Assembly (NCBI RefSeq): GCF_000015725.1 | Contig: NC_008826.1 | Span: 535,445 to 599,444 of the forward strand | Length of the DNA: 64,000 bases | Direction of reading: 5' to 3' | DNA from: Methylibium petroleiphilum PM1 | Lineage (GTDB): Bacteria > Pseudomonadota > Gammaproteobacteria > Burkholderiales > Burkholderiaceae_C | Part shown: positions 44,571 through 52,972 of the stretch, one piece after another | How positions within the stretch are numbered: position 1 is the stretch's first letter | How the letters are laid out: each line of letters starts with the position of its first letter | Notes under the pieces: generated by a model | Told to the model about the DNA's origin: nothing | Databases searched by the model: none | The model's input: only the letters and a program-made list of their open reading frames with translations | Program-made: the position numbers and the translations under genes

Positions 44571-44885
44571 TCAGCGTGCCGCCACCGAACCGCCTACCAC
44601 GGCACCCGGCACGGCCCAGTCGACATGGACCGGCGGCTGCACGAGGTAGGTGTTGGTGTCGAGCGAGCGCTCTTCGCGGCTGACGGTGACCGCCGGGTGC
44701 TCGTAGTTGGCGTGGCCAGCGAGCGACTTGGGGCTCGCCGGGTGGCCGACGACGAAGGTCGACGGGTCCACGCCAGGAAGGGAGCGCGGCGCGAAGACGG
44801 CCGGGTGCTGGCCGACGTCCTGAGCGACAGCCATGGTGGCGGCAGCGCTCATGAGCGACGAGAGGAGGATGGTGCGGGTGCGCAT
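44571..44885 (-). CDS. Small secreted protein with HPA motifs
   Basis: A 104-aa protein with a clear signal peptide (ILLSSLMSAAATMAVAQ) and three spaced motifs QHPAVF, GHPASP and EHPAVTV. The start at ATG 44885 follows AAGGAAG. Similar short periplasmic proteins occur in Burkholderiales without known function; I do not recognise a named family. Confidence 0.65.
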   Translation of the reverse strand: MRTRTILLSSLMSAAATMAVAQDVGQHPAVFAPRSLPGVDPSTFVVGHPASPKSLAGHANYEHPAVTVSREERSLDTNTYLVQPPVHVDWAVPGAVVGGSVAAR

Positions 44886-45027
44886 GGGTACTTCCTTGGA
44901 GCTAGGGTATACCCGTATTCTGGTTAACCCTAACCACAACGATGTGTCCGAGCGAGCCTATGTTGCAGTGCGGCAACGTCTAAAGACCCGCTGTTGACGC
45001 CGTAGTGCTCATCCACTCAAGCGCGCC

Positions 45028-45042
45028 TATCCGATATACTGT
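45028..45042 (+). promoter_or_regulatory. TATC-element upstream of the DUF2201/VWA gene
   Basis: TATCCGATATACTGT resembles the elements at 51186, 59361 and 61421 upstream of other genes in the array. It contains a -10-like TATACT and a TATC/GATA inverted half-site. It is 146 bp before the gene. Confidence 0.4.
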
Positions 45043-45188
45043 TCACCACTGCCACTCGCGACGAGCTGAGATGGCAGCCATCCGACATTCGAGAACGCCG
45101 ACCGCGCCGCGGTCAATGCAGGCTGGCCAGGGCACTGGGCCAGGCTCGTAGGGCAGTTCAGGTCCAAGATAGCCTCAAGGAGAGCCGG

Positions 45189-47564
45189 ATGGCCACCGCA
45201 CCGCAAGCGACGCAATCGTCCCCCGCCGCCTCGCAGCCGCAAGGCGTGACCCGCCACGTCACCGACGAAGGCATGGAGAAGGCGCTCGGCATCGGCCAGG
45301 GCGGCAAGCGCCTGAACACGCACGCGCACGACCTTCAGGAGCGCATCGATGACGCCCGCGACGACTTCCTCGAGGTGCGCACCTTCTATGTCGGCGGCCG
45401 TGACCGGCACGACTTCCTAAAAAACGGGCTGCTGGGCGAAATCGTAAGCCGCACGCCCATCCTCGTCTACGACCTGCCCGAGCTCAAGGCGTTCTGCAAC
45501 ACCGCCTTCGTCGACCGCTCCGGCAAGATGTACATCGCCGACACGTTCTGCCGCCGGCTCCTCTCAGAGCATGATGCAGGCCTGGACTCGTTGAACTACG
45601 TCTTCCGCCACGAGGCGGACCACCTGCGTCGCCTTCACCTGGCGCGCATGCTGGACTACCCGCACTCGGTGGCGAATGCCGCGACGGACACGCGGATCAA
45701 CATCGACATCGTGAAGGGCGAGGCGGCCGAGCGCGCGGAGGCCGAGAAGGGCTCCTCGCTCAACGACAACGAGGTCCGTGAGGCCATCAAGAAGTACCTG
45801 GCCGAGCACGCCCAATCGAGCATCAGCGTCTTCTACGGGATGACCTTGGAGGAGCACGTCAAGTACGACGGCATGTCCGAGGAGGCCATCGCGGCACTGA
45901 TGATGAAGGACTGGAAGGAGCCGCCCCCGCTGCCCAATCGCGAGGTGTCCTTCGAGCACATCATGGAGGGCGCCGCCCAGGAGGCGGACAACGTCAAGGG
46001 CATGCTCCTGGCGGGGAAGCCGCTGGCGCCGACCGCCCCTCCCTACGTCATGACGCCCAACGAGCTGTCGGGCCTGGCGCAGGACTTGCGGACCATCGGC
46101 AAGGCCAAGGCGAACCCGTCCAAGGTGAGCGACCAGGACCTGCAGTCGGCCTACGACCGCCTGGCCAAGCTCCGGGAACACCAAGGCCTGATCGAGCTCG
46201 ACAACCAGCACATCCGGGCAGCCATGGGTCTCCTCGGCAAGGGAGCCAGCCACTCCTCCGGCAAGACCGGCGACGCCTACCTCGACATGCTCAAGCCCTC
46301 CGAGCGCGTCGAGATGGCGATGAAGATTCTCGAGAAGATTCTGCAGCCGCAGAAGTCCAACGGGATGCCGCAGCAGCCGCAGAACGGTGGCCTCACCATC
46401 AAGGACCTCGAGCGCGCCATGGGCCGCGGCGGCGCGCCGAATCCCGGCAACGGCAACTCGCAATCCGGTGGCCAACCCGGCGACCAGGCGGGCGCCCAGG
46501 ATGGCAGCGGCACCGAGGACATGGTGCCGGCGCCGACGGTCACGCACGGCCAGGACCACGTGATGAGCACCGAGGACCTCGCCCAGGCGCTGCACGACGC
46601 CGGCGTGTCGTCGGACACCATGGCCAAGCTCGGCTTCGACGACCTCAAGAAGATTCCGGAGGAGGTCAAGCACGCGAAGGATGGCGTGGTCTCGGCCATC
46701 AACAAGGCCTCCGAGGACCAGATGAAGGTGGGCTCGCGCTACCCGGGCGGGCACCTGCTGCACTACGCCAAGGCGCAGATGCTGGACTTCTTCAAGCCGG
46801 TGCTGACCTGGGAGATGGCCCACAAGAAGCTGCTGGAGGCCTGCGGCAAGGGCTCGCGCTACGACCCGACGGAGCCGTGGACGCTCTACCACGTGGACGC
46901 GGCCGACATGGGCTTCAAGCACCAGCGCGACGTGCCCTTCATGGGCAGCCGCATGCCGGGCAAGGAGCAAAAGCCGCTGATGTTCGACATCATCGACACC
47001 TCGGGCTCCGTCGATGACGCCATGCTCAAGCGCTTCGTCTCCGAGGCGCTCAACCAGGCCCGCCGGGTCTCTCGCGGTGTCGCGCCGGACGTTCTCATCA
47101 GCTGGGCCGACACCATCTGCCGCGGGGTGCCTGAGTTCATCAGCGAGAAGAACTACAAGCAGTTCCTCACCAAGGGCATCAACTACGGCGGCCGCGGCGG
47201 CACCAACTTCCAGGCGGCCATCGAGAACGTTCTCGAGATGGTGAAGCCGGGCTCGAAGTCGGGCTACGCCAAGCGCAACATCGACGCCATCTGCTACATG
47301 ACCGACTCCGGTGACTCGGTGCCGGACCCGGCGCGGCTGTTGCGCAAGGCCCAGGAGTGCGGGCTGAAGAAGTTGCCCCCGATCCTCTTCCTGGTGCCCA
47401 AGTCCTGCTACGACGAGCGCTTCGCCAAGGAGGCCAGCAAGTGGGCGACCGTCGTCTACTTCCACGCCGGCCCTGGCGCCAAGCACACGCAGAAGGTCGA
47501 CATCAACGCGGCCGCCCGTGAGCAAGATCAGAAGAACCGCAACCTGAAGGCCCCGCGGCCGTAA
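45189..47564 (+). CDS. DUF2201-type protein: HExxH metallopeptidase-like domain plus VWA domain
   Basis: A 791-aa protein. The N-terminal domain has an HExxH motif in YVFRHEADHLRRLHLARML followed by ANAATDTRINIDI, the layout of the DUF2201 putative metallopeptidase domain (HEllH...NiAaDyxiN). The middle is low-complexity (Pro/Gly/Gln, about 380-450). The C-terminal VWA-like domain has a MIDAS motif DTSGS, GGRGGTNFQ and MTDSGD. Such proteins usually work with a MoxR-type AAA+ ATPase in a chaperone or peptidase complex; no ATPase gene is in this window. It ends NLKAPRP. It heads the array of tail-module genes, with a TATC element upstream. Confidence 0.75.
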   Translation: MATAPQATQSSPAASQPQGVTRHVTDEGMEKALGIGQGGKRLNTHAHDLQERIDDARDDFLEVRTFYVGGRDRHDFLKNGLLGEIVSRTPILVYDLPELKAFCNTAFVDRSGKMYIADTFCRRLLSEHDAGLDSLNYVFRHEADHLRRLHLARMLDYPHSVANAATDTRINIDIVKGEAAERAEAEKGSSLNDNEVREAIKKYLAEHAQSSISVFYGMTLEEHVKYDGMSEEAIAALMMKDWKEPPPLPNREVSFEHIMEGAAQEADNVKGMLLAGKPLAPTAPPYVMTPNELSGLAQDLRTIGKAKANPSKVSDQDLQSAYDRLAKLREHQGLIELDNQHIRAAMGLLGKGASHSSGKTGDAYLDMLKPSERVEMAMKILEKILQPQKSNGMPQQPQNGGLTIKDLERAMGRGGAPNPGNGNSQSGGQPGDQAGAQDGSGTEDMVPAPTVTHGQDHVMSTEDLAQALHDAGVSSDTMAKLGFDDLKKIPEEVKHAKDGVVSAINKASEDQMKVGSRYPGGHLLHYAKAQMLDFFKPVLTWEMAHKKLLEACGKGSRYDPTEPWTLYHVDAADMGFKHQRDVPFMGSRMPGKEQKPLMFDIIDTSGSVDDAMLKRFVSEALNQARRVSRGVAPDVLISWADTICRGVPEFISEKNYKQFLTKGINYGGRGGTNFQAAIENVLEMVKPGSKSGYAKRNIDAICYMTDSGDSVPDPARLLRKAQECGLKKLPPILFLVPKSCYDERFAKEASKWATVVYFHAGPGAKHTQKVDINAAAREQDQKNRNLKAPRP

Positions 47565-47578
47565 CCCGGAGTCCTTCC

Positions 47579-48037
47579 ATGCCGTCCCAGAAGTACACGC
47601 TCGTCGGCTATTCGTCGGACCCGCAGACCAACGAGTCCGAGTTCGTCTTCGTGCACGTGCACGCCGCGACATCCCCCGAGGACGCTCGGCAGCAGTGGTC
47701 CAGGTCGGTGTTGCCGCGCGACGCCACCCTCAACGTGTTCGTAGGGCACCTGCAGCCGATGGATAGGCTGCCGGCGCTGCAGCTCACGCGCGCAGGCCGC
47801 CTCGAGGCCGCTCCGGCCCCCTACTCCCCGGTCTCCGGAGACCTCATCGAGGTCTCGAGCAAGGACGAGCGCATCCGCTACCAGGGCCGCGTTAGTGCCG
47901 TGAAGGCCGATGGCTCCTTCTTCCTGAACGGCCCCGGCTTCGGCCACCAGTTCCACGCCTCGTCCGCGGAGCTCTTCGATTTCACGCTGCTCGAGCGGCG
48001 TGCCGCAGCCGCGCCGGCGCGCCGGATGCGTCCCTGA
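47579..48037 (+). CDS. Unknown protein with Arg-rich C-terminal tail
   Basis: A 152-aa protein with no family I recognise. The first 65 residues (YTLVGYSSDPQTNESEFVFVHVHAATSPEDARQQW) look like a small alpha/beta domain; a beta-rich segment about 80-130 follows (GDLIEVSSKDERIRYQGRVSAVKADGSFFL). It ends FTLLERRAAAAPARRMRP, a form of the tail seen in the array. It begins 14 bp after the DUF2201/VWA stop and is likely cotranscribed with it. Confidence 0.75.
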   Translation: MPSQKYTLVGYSSDPQTNESEFVFVHVHAATSPEDARQQWSRSVLPRDATLNVFVGHLQPMDRLPALQLTRAGRLEAAPAPYSPVSGDLIEVSSKDERIRYQGRVSAVKADGSFFLNGPGFGHQFHASSAELFDFTLLERRAAAAPARRMRP

Positions 48038-48088
48038 GGCGCGGTGGGCACCGCCCTCGGCCATAGGTAAGCCGTTGACACGTAACGA

Positions 48089-48128
48089 TTTATCCTTCAA
48101 AGTGCCGATTCGGAATTCCGAAGGATAA
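48089..48128 (+). promoter_or_regulatory. Nested inverted repeats before the nucleotidyltransferase gene
   Basis: TTATCCTTC (48090-48098) is repeated inverted as GAAGGATAA (48120-48128), and the space between holds a perfect 14-bp palindrome TTCGGAATTCCGAA (48109-48122). A TTGACA at 48075-48080 could be a -35. The right arm supplies the AAGGA ribosome binding site of the GTG start at 48133, so pairing of the arms could hide it. Confidence 0.5.
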
Positions 48129-48132
48129 CGAC

Positions 48133-49188
48133 GTGTACTCAGTGCTGTCGAACGCTCAGGCCAAGCAGTACCTGGACGCCGTGGCGGTGTTCGAGGACTG
48201 GCGCGAGACCTCCCGCCAGGTACTCGAGTATCGCGGTGGCATGCACTGGAAGACTGTCGCTGGCCGCTCGTACCTGTACCGCACCAAGGACCGGCTCGGG
48301 AACGCGAAGTCCCTGGGCCCGCGGAGCGATGCCACGGAGCAGCTGTACGAGCAGTTCACGGCCCGCAAGGAAGCGCTGACGAGTCGCCTGGCTGACCTCA
48401 AGGAGACGATGCGGACTCACGCGCGCGTGAATGCCGCCCTGCGTCTTGGCTCGGTGCCCAACGAGGTCGCCGATGTCTGCAGCGAGCTCGACGCTGCCCA
48501 GCTCATGGGCAAGTCCATGATGGTCATCGGCACCAACGCCATGCACGCCTACGCGTACCTGGCCGGCGTGCGGTTCCAGGCGGACATCATGGCAACGACG
48601 GACGTTGACCTGCTGTGGAACCACAAGGCGAAACTGAGCCTGATGGCCACGGCCGAGGTGTCGAAGGATGGCCTGCTGGGACTGCTGCAGCGCTGCGACA
48701 AGACCTACGTGCAAGACCCGCGGCAGCGGTTCCGGGCCCGCTCGAGCACCGGCTTCATGGTCGACCTCATTCGCCAGATGCCGGAGCCGCCGTGGGCCGA
48801 TGAGCCCGACCGTCTCGCCAAGAACGACCTGGTCGCCACTGACATCAGCAACATGGACTGGCTGCTCAGCGCGCCGCGCATTGAGCAGCCGGCGGTCGCG
48901 GTGGATGGCCGGGTGTTCATGATGACCGCCCCTGATCCGCGGGCTTTCGCTGCGTTCAAGGTGTGGCTCTCGCAAGAGCCCGGGCGCGACCCGCTCAAGA
49001 AGGGCCGGGACATCGCGCAGGCGCGCGCGGTGCTTCGGGTGCTGGAGGAGCGCCTGCCTCACCTGCCGCTCATCGAGGCGATGCAGTCGTTCCCAAAGCA
49101 GGTCGTCGATGCCGTCAAAGACGAACTCTCGTCTTCTATTGAGCCGGCGTCCACAGAAGCCGCTGCGGCGCGTCGCCGGCGTCCCTGA
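48133..49188 (+). CDS. GSU2403-like nucleotidyltransferase-fold protein with Arg-rich tail
   Basis: A 351-aa protein resembling the GSU2403 family of nucleotidyltransferase-fold proteins: MMVIGTNAMHAYAYLAGVRF, then MATTDVDLLWNHKAKL with the DVD acidic pair, FMVDLIRQMP, and a C-terminal part with APDPRAFAAFKVWLSQEP. Some relatives are antitoxin- or AbiEii-like, but no partner toxin is visible. It ends SIEPASTEAAAARRRRP, an Ala/Pro linker and Arg-rich tail. The GTG start is preceded by AAGGATAACGAC inside an inverted repeat. Confidence 0.75.
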   Translation: MYSVLSNAQAKQYLDAVAVFEDWRETSRQVLEYRGGMHWKTVAGRSYLYRTKDRLGNAKSLGPRSDATEQLYEQFTARKEALTSRLADLKETMRTHARVNAALRLGSVPNEVADVCSELDAAQLMGKSMMVIGTNAMHAYAYLAGVRFQADIMATTDVDLLWNHKAKLSLMATAEVSKDGLLGLLQRCDKTYVQDPRQRFRARSSTGFMVDLIRQMPEPPWADEPDRLAKNDLVATDISNMDWLLSAPRIEQPAVAVDGRVFMMTAPDPRAFAAFKVWLSQEPGRDPLKKGRDIAQARAVLRVLEERLPHLPLIEAMQSFPKQVVDAVKDELSSSIEPASTEAAAARRRRP

Positions 49189-49607
49189 ACACTGCATGCG
49201 GCCCGGCGGGCTGCCTAGCCCAGCCGCTGGAACAGGACGACACCAGCGGACGGCTCGTCCGGCGTGAAGCATTCGAGCGATTTCTCCCTACCGTGAGGGA
49301 TAAGGCACGACGTAAGCGGCCTAAATTGGTGAGGTTCCCCACACCATCGGAAGCCTCCTCATGAAGCTGCCCCTGCCGACACGTCACGCTGTTCGAGCTG
49401 TCGAACTTTTAGATGGCGCGACGGCAGCTGATTGCAAAGCCGAGGGATACGTCCGTCCAATGCGCACAAAACGGGCATGCAGCGGCATCAAAACGCCGCG
49501 TCGTGACCGCGGCCTAATGGTGCAACGACCATACAAATCGCCCCGCCCTCGTTACGCGTTCGTCGCATGGGCGGCAAGCGGCCTAACATCGCAGAGGAGG
49601 ATCTGCC
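49189..49607 (+). other. Intergenic region without recognisable gene
   Basis: Short open frames only. The base composition is more A/T-rich than in neighbouring genes toward its right end, matching the following gene. GAGGAGG at 49592-49600 is the ribosome binding site of the gene at 49608. Confidence 0.5.
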
Positions 49608-50540
49608 ATGCCACCGCCTGAGCAAGCGCTCAACCAAGCCATTTTTGACGTAGCCAACGTCAAACTGCAGTCGTTTACAGCGAGTGACACGGCCATCCTT
49701 CCCGCGAACAACGTGACGCTCTCGTGGCAGGTTGCAGATGTGGCAGCCGGCGTCCAAATCCTGCTAAACACCATCTCGGTCTCAATGTCTGGCCAGCGTA
49801 GCGTGGCGCCGCTCTTTACGACAACCTATTCCCTGACGGCCGCCAAGCTAGGAATTTCACGACAGTTGGCATCACTGACGATCAATGTAGATCACTCAGC
49901 ATGCTTTCAGCAGTCTATTCCTGGAGACCTTATTAGCGAAATCATCATCTCCAACTTTAGAACAACCTTCGGCGGAAATGGTCTGAACATTGTCCTTAAC
50001 AATCTGCCAAATATTCGCGTCACGCAGAAACGCGATGCATTAGTGGACATCGATGCGAACGGCATTCACTTGGATGCTTCCATGCATCTCGCTATTAACA
50101 ATGCACCCGACGCTTCGCTGGGCGTAAAAATAACATTCATTGTCGGAGTAAACAATGGCAAGGCTACTGCGACAGCCAAAGCGATCAACGCGGACGTTGA
50201 CTTCCCTTGGTGGGTGGAATGGAGTGGTGGGTTATTGGGGTTCGCACTTACGGAGGTGGTCGAAGCGATCATCGAGAACATCGCCGAGGACGAAATACGC
50301 GATCGAGTCAAGGCGGACATTCAGTCACAGCTCGATGCAATAAATGCATTCGTTCCTGATACGTGCGCGCTTATTTCTGCCAGAACGGTGGAGAACGCTA
50401 TTGTTGCGACCGTGTGCCCAAAGTCTGAGGACACTCCCTGCAGCGCGACGTTACCGCAGTTGGCGATCTCTACACTGAAGGTCCGTAAGACAGGTTTGCC
50501 TAATGCAAGTGTTGGCTCTGCAAGGAAACGGCGCAAATAG
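49608..50540 (+). CDS. Unknown protein, lower GC than its surroundings
   Basis: A 310-aa protein of unknown function. The N-terminal 90 residues (VKLQSFTASDTAILPANNVTLSWQV) resemble Ig-like domains that begin SFTAxPxxIxxGxxVTLSW. The rest alternates Asn/Ile/Val-rich beta segments with a possible amphipathic segment near 200 (WWVEWSGGLLGFALTEVVEAI) and ends GSARKRRK. The gene is visibly richer in A/T than its GC-rich neighbours, which suggests separate acquisition. No signal peptide. A strong GAGGAGG site precedes the ATG. Confidence 0.7.
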   Translation: MPPPEQALNQAIFDVANVKLQSFTASDTAILPANNVTLSWQVADVAAGVQILLNTISVSMSGQRSVAPLFTTTYSLTAAKLGISRQLASLTINVDHSACFQQSIPGDLISEIIISNFRTTFGGNGLNIVLNNLPNIRVTQKRDALVDIDANGIHLDASMHLAINNAPDASLGVKITFIVGVNNGKATATAKAINADVDFPWWVEWSGGLLGFALTEVVEAIIENIAEDEIRDRVKADIQSQLDAINAFVPDTCALISARTVENAIVATVCPKSEDTPCSATLPQLAISTLKVRKTGLPNASVGSARKRRK

Positions 50541-50676
50541 TACCGGCGCGTTGATCACGACGACGCCTAAAACTGTACGACAGGCCTGATAGACCCAATC
50601 ACCGGAGTCTCCGCCGGTGCTTTTACGGCACCGCCCATAACCACGGCTCCCGTGAGCAGCCCGTGGACCCACCCGT

Positions 50677-50862
50677 TCACAGTGCAGTTGGCCGAAGAAG
50701 GTCACTGAGTGAGCTCGACCAGAACCCGATCGTGGCGTAGAGCACCAGCACGAACGCCTTGTCGACGTCTGCCGAAGTGATGGGCCACCTGAAGAGGTAC
50801 CGCTGGCAGAGGGTGAACGAGACCGCGGAGACAACGGTCAGCACCAGGAGCTCGAAGACCAC
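50677..50862 (-). CDS. Small two-span membrane protein
   Basis: A 61-aa ORF with two hydrophobic helices (VFELLVLTVVSAVSFTLC and KAFVLVLYATIGFWSSSL) joined by a short charged loop. The GTG start follows the stop of the upstream minus-strand frame by one base, suggesting coupled translation. No family recognised. Confidence 0.5.
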   Translation of the reverse strand: MVFELLVLTVVSAVSFTLCQRYLFRWPITSADVDKAFVLVLYATIGFWSSSLSDLLRPTAL

Positions 50863-50863
50863 A

Positions 50864-51108
50864 TCATCGCTGGAGGCCTGCCGAGCTGATGAGCAGTTCG
50901 GCGGCCAAGCGCTCCAGGGGCGTTAGCTCTTCGATGCCGGCCGCCGCGACGGCGCAGCGCTTTTCGAGCTCGTCCACGCACTTCTGCACGAAGGCCTGGT
51001 CGTAGTAGGCGCCGCCGCTTGCGGTGCCCAGGAAGCCCAGGCGGACGATGGGCGCCGTTCCCTGCGGCTGCAGGGCGGCTGCATGGCCTCGAAGATGGAT
51101 TGCTGCAC
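50864..51108 (-). pseudogene. Small ORF with single-base frameshift
   Basis: A GTG at 51108 after AGGAGAAATC starts QQSIFEAMQ. After about nine codons coding character moves to another frame (AALQPQGTAPIVRLGFLG, then YYDQAFVQKCVDELEKRC and LTPLERLAAELLISSAGLQR). Adding one G near 51084 would join them into an 82-residue protein of unknown function. It would be cotranscribed with the small membrane protein that follows. Confidence 0.5.
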
Positions 51109-51185
51109 GATTTCTCCTGGCGCGCAGCCGACGCCTGCTGCCCCACGGGTCTACAACGCCGGGCATGGTTGCACAATAGCGGCGC

Positions 51186-51200
51186 GTATCTGATATAGTC
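51186..51200 (+). promoter_or_regulatory. TATC-element upstream of gene 51299
   Basis: TATCTGATATAGTCC is the counterpart of the elements at 45028, 59361 and 61421. It lies about 100 bp before the ATG and begins the long plus-strand run 51299-56927. Confidence 0.4.
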
Positions 51201-51298
51201 CACGCAGCGGCATGTAGCCGCGACTGCTCTGCAGTCCATGGAGATTACCAAGCAGTCTGGCCGGAAGGCCGGTCGACTGCTGCGCATCTGGAGTCTCC

Positions 51299-51718
51299 AT
51301 GCCCGCACCAACCTCGTCCTTCGTCGTCGACCAGCTCCGTGGCGACGTCCTCGCCGATTCGATGGCGAAGCTGCATGCCAACCCAAAGAAGCTGCCCGAG
51401 GGCTTCCATTCCGTGACGGTGGAGCCGGGCGTCGCCATGCTGGTCGAGCCGGTGAACGATCACCCCTACGTCTTCGTGCTGCCCAACGTCGTGCACCGCT
51501 TCGAGAGCACACCGGGCAGCGGTACTGACCGCCTGCGCAAGCGCATCGAGGCGGGTGTCTTCTTCCGCAGCCTGGTCGACGATGCGCACGTGCAGGCCAT
51601 GCGCGCCGCCAGCGCCGGCACCCGCACGCCCCAGCCGGAGGAAGCGCCGGCGGTCCAGCAGCTGGCGGCCGTCCAGGCGCAAGCGCCTCAGGCCCGCCCT
51701 GCCCGCCCCCGCCCCTGA
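51299..51718 (+). CDS. Unknown tail-module protein (first of the run)
   Basis: A 139-aa protein. Residues 1-95 form a compact domain (FVVDQLRGDVLADSMAKLHANP, then AMLVEPVNDHPYVFVLPNVVHRF) I cannot assign. Then come HVQAMRAASAG, a long Pro/Ala/Gln linker and the terminal RPARPRP, a weak form of the two-part C-terminus. The gene opens a tightly packed run and is preceded by a TATC element. Confidence 0.7.
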   Translation: MPAPTSSFVVDQLRGDVLADSMAKLHANPKKLPEGFHSVTVEPGVAMLVEPVNDHPYVFVLPNVVHRFESTPGSGTDRLRKRIEAGVFFRSLVDDAHVQAMRAASAGTRTPQPEEAPAVQQLAAVQAQAPQARPARPRP

Positions 51719-51740
51719 GGTCCCGCGCGAGCTCAAAGCC

Positions 51741-52358
51741 GTGGCTACGCCTACCGTCACCCAGTTCCAGGCCGAGATGCGCCGCGTCATCGAAGCGATG
51801 TCTCCAGACGCGAACGCCCTCGCCTACCTGCTGGACGGCTTCAACGGTGCGCGCGGCACGGATACGGCCGAAGTGGCGCTGAAGGCGCTGCAAGGCGGCC
51901 TTGAGCGTCAGGACAGCATCACATCGACCATCCTGGGGCTTCGCATCTCGTTCGCCGAGCTCTGCTTACGCCGCCGGCGTCTGGAGGCGCTGCGCGAGGC
52001 GCTGCTAAACCCGCACCCCTCCTTCCTGGCCGCCGGCCGGCCGGACATGTCCGGCTGGCTGAAGGCGATGTGCTCTATTGGAGACGTCGAACGCCAAGAG
52101 AGCCTGTTCCGCCTGGCTCATCGCCATCTCGGCGCCCAGGCCCGCAACGCCTACGAGCTCGCGCTTGCCGTCGACCCGCAGCACCCCGACATCGCGGCCA
52201 TTTCCCGCGATGACCCGGCCGCAGGGGCGGTCCTCGCCGAGCTGCAGATGCGCGAGCGAATCGCCACGACGACTGTCGCCGGCACGCCTGGCGCACCTGC
52301 CTCCTGCCAGCCTGCTTCTGCTGTCCCTGCACCGCTTCACCGCCGTCGCGCCCTATGA
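51741..52358 (+). CDS. Helical-repeat tail-module protein
   Basis: A protein of about 205 aa, nearly all helical: FQAEMRRVIEAMSPDANALAYLLDGF, RISFAELCLRRRRLEALREALLNPHP, SLFRLAHRHLGAQARNAYELALAVDPQHPD. The spacing suggests ankyrin- or TPR-like hairpins. C-terminus: LQMRERIATTT, an Ala/Pro/Ser linker, and the end LHRRRAL. The GTG start at 51741 is uncertain; the frame is open from 51555. It overlaps the next gene by ATGA. Confidence 0.7.
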   Translation: MATPTVTQFQAEMRRVIEAMSPDANALAYLLDGFNGARGTDTAEVALKALQGGLERQDSITSTILGLRISFAELCLRRRRLEALREALLNPHPSFLAAGRPDMSGWLKAMCSIGDVERQESLFRLAHRHLGAQARNAYELALAVDPQHPDIAAISRDDPAAGAVLAELQMRERIATTTVAGTPGAPASCQPASAVPAPLHRRRAL

Positions 52359-52972
52359 CCTCCGAACCTCAGCAAGAGCCCGTTGCGGTCGGCGCCGCTG
52401 GAGCGGCTCGCCTCGAAGCAGGCGTGCGCCTCTACATCCAGGCCTTCTTCACGAACGACCACACGTCGGGTCCTCCCTTCGCGGCTATGGACCTGGACAC
52501 CACTGTCCTGAAAGACATGACCCGCCGGCAGCAGCTCTGCGTGCAGGAGCGGCTCTCGTTACTGGAGGTGGACCTCAGCCCGGCGGACCACGGCCATGAG
52601 GGCAGCGAAGTCGCGATCAGGAGCTGGGGGCTGCGCATCCCCGGCTCGGATTTCTGGTTCCACGGCCAGCCCAAGGGCGAGGGTGCGTGCCAGACGCGCG
52701 CCATCGCCGTCGACGAGCTCTGGTCGGCGCTGCAGACCGATGCCGAGACGCCGCAAGAGGAAATGCCGGAAGGTTTCGCCTGGTTCGGCGGCGCCCTCGT
52801 CTACGGCCCCGACGACCTGGACGACCTGCTCGAGGTGCTCGAAGACTATCGCCCGGAGCTCGCGGCCAAGGAACGCGAACTCGAGATGGCGTTAGCCATC
52901 GCAGAGGAGAAGTCGGCCTCGCTCCAGCAGGCCTCCACCGCCTCACCGGCGCGACGGAGCCCGAAGCTGTGA
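52355..52972 (+). CDS. Tail-module protein, first of a tandem paralogue pair
   Basis: A 205-aa protein of unknown family. Features: ARLEAGVRLYIQAFF, DMTRRQQLCVQERLSLL, FWFHGQPKGEG and AWFGGALVYGPDDLDDLLEVL. Its downstream neighbour shares this whole plan, including WFGGAL-Y-x-x-DD and PELAA-x4-ELEMA. C-terminus: ELEMALAIAEE, a Ser/Ala linker, and PARRSPKL. The ATG overlaps the previous stop (ATGA) and the stop overlaps the next ATG. Confidence 0.78.
   Translation: MTSEPQQEPVAVGAAGAARLEAGVRLYIQAFFTNDHTSGPPFAAMDLDTTVLKDMTRRQQLCVQERLSLLEVDLSPADHGHEGSEVAIRSWGLRIPGSDFWFHGQPKGEGACQTRAIAVDELWSALQTDAETPQEEMPEGFAWFGGALVYGPDDLDDLLEVLEDYRPELAAKERELEMALAIAEEKSASLQQASTASPARRSPKL

Noticed and set aside
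45564..47672. A 702-codon open frame on the minus strand
   Set aside because: Antisense to the DUF2201/VWA gene, whose motifs are unmistakable. The translation is Val/Leu/Gly/Arg/His-rich shadow sequence.
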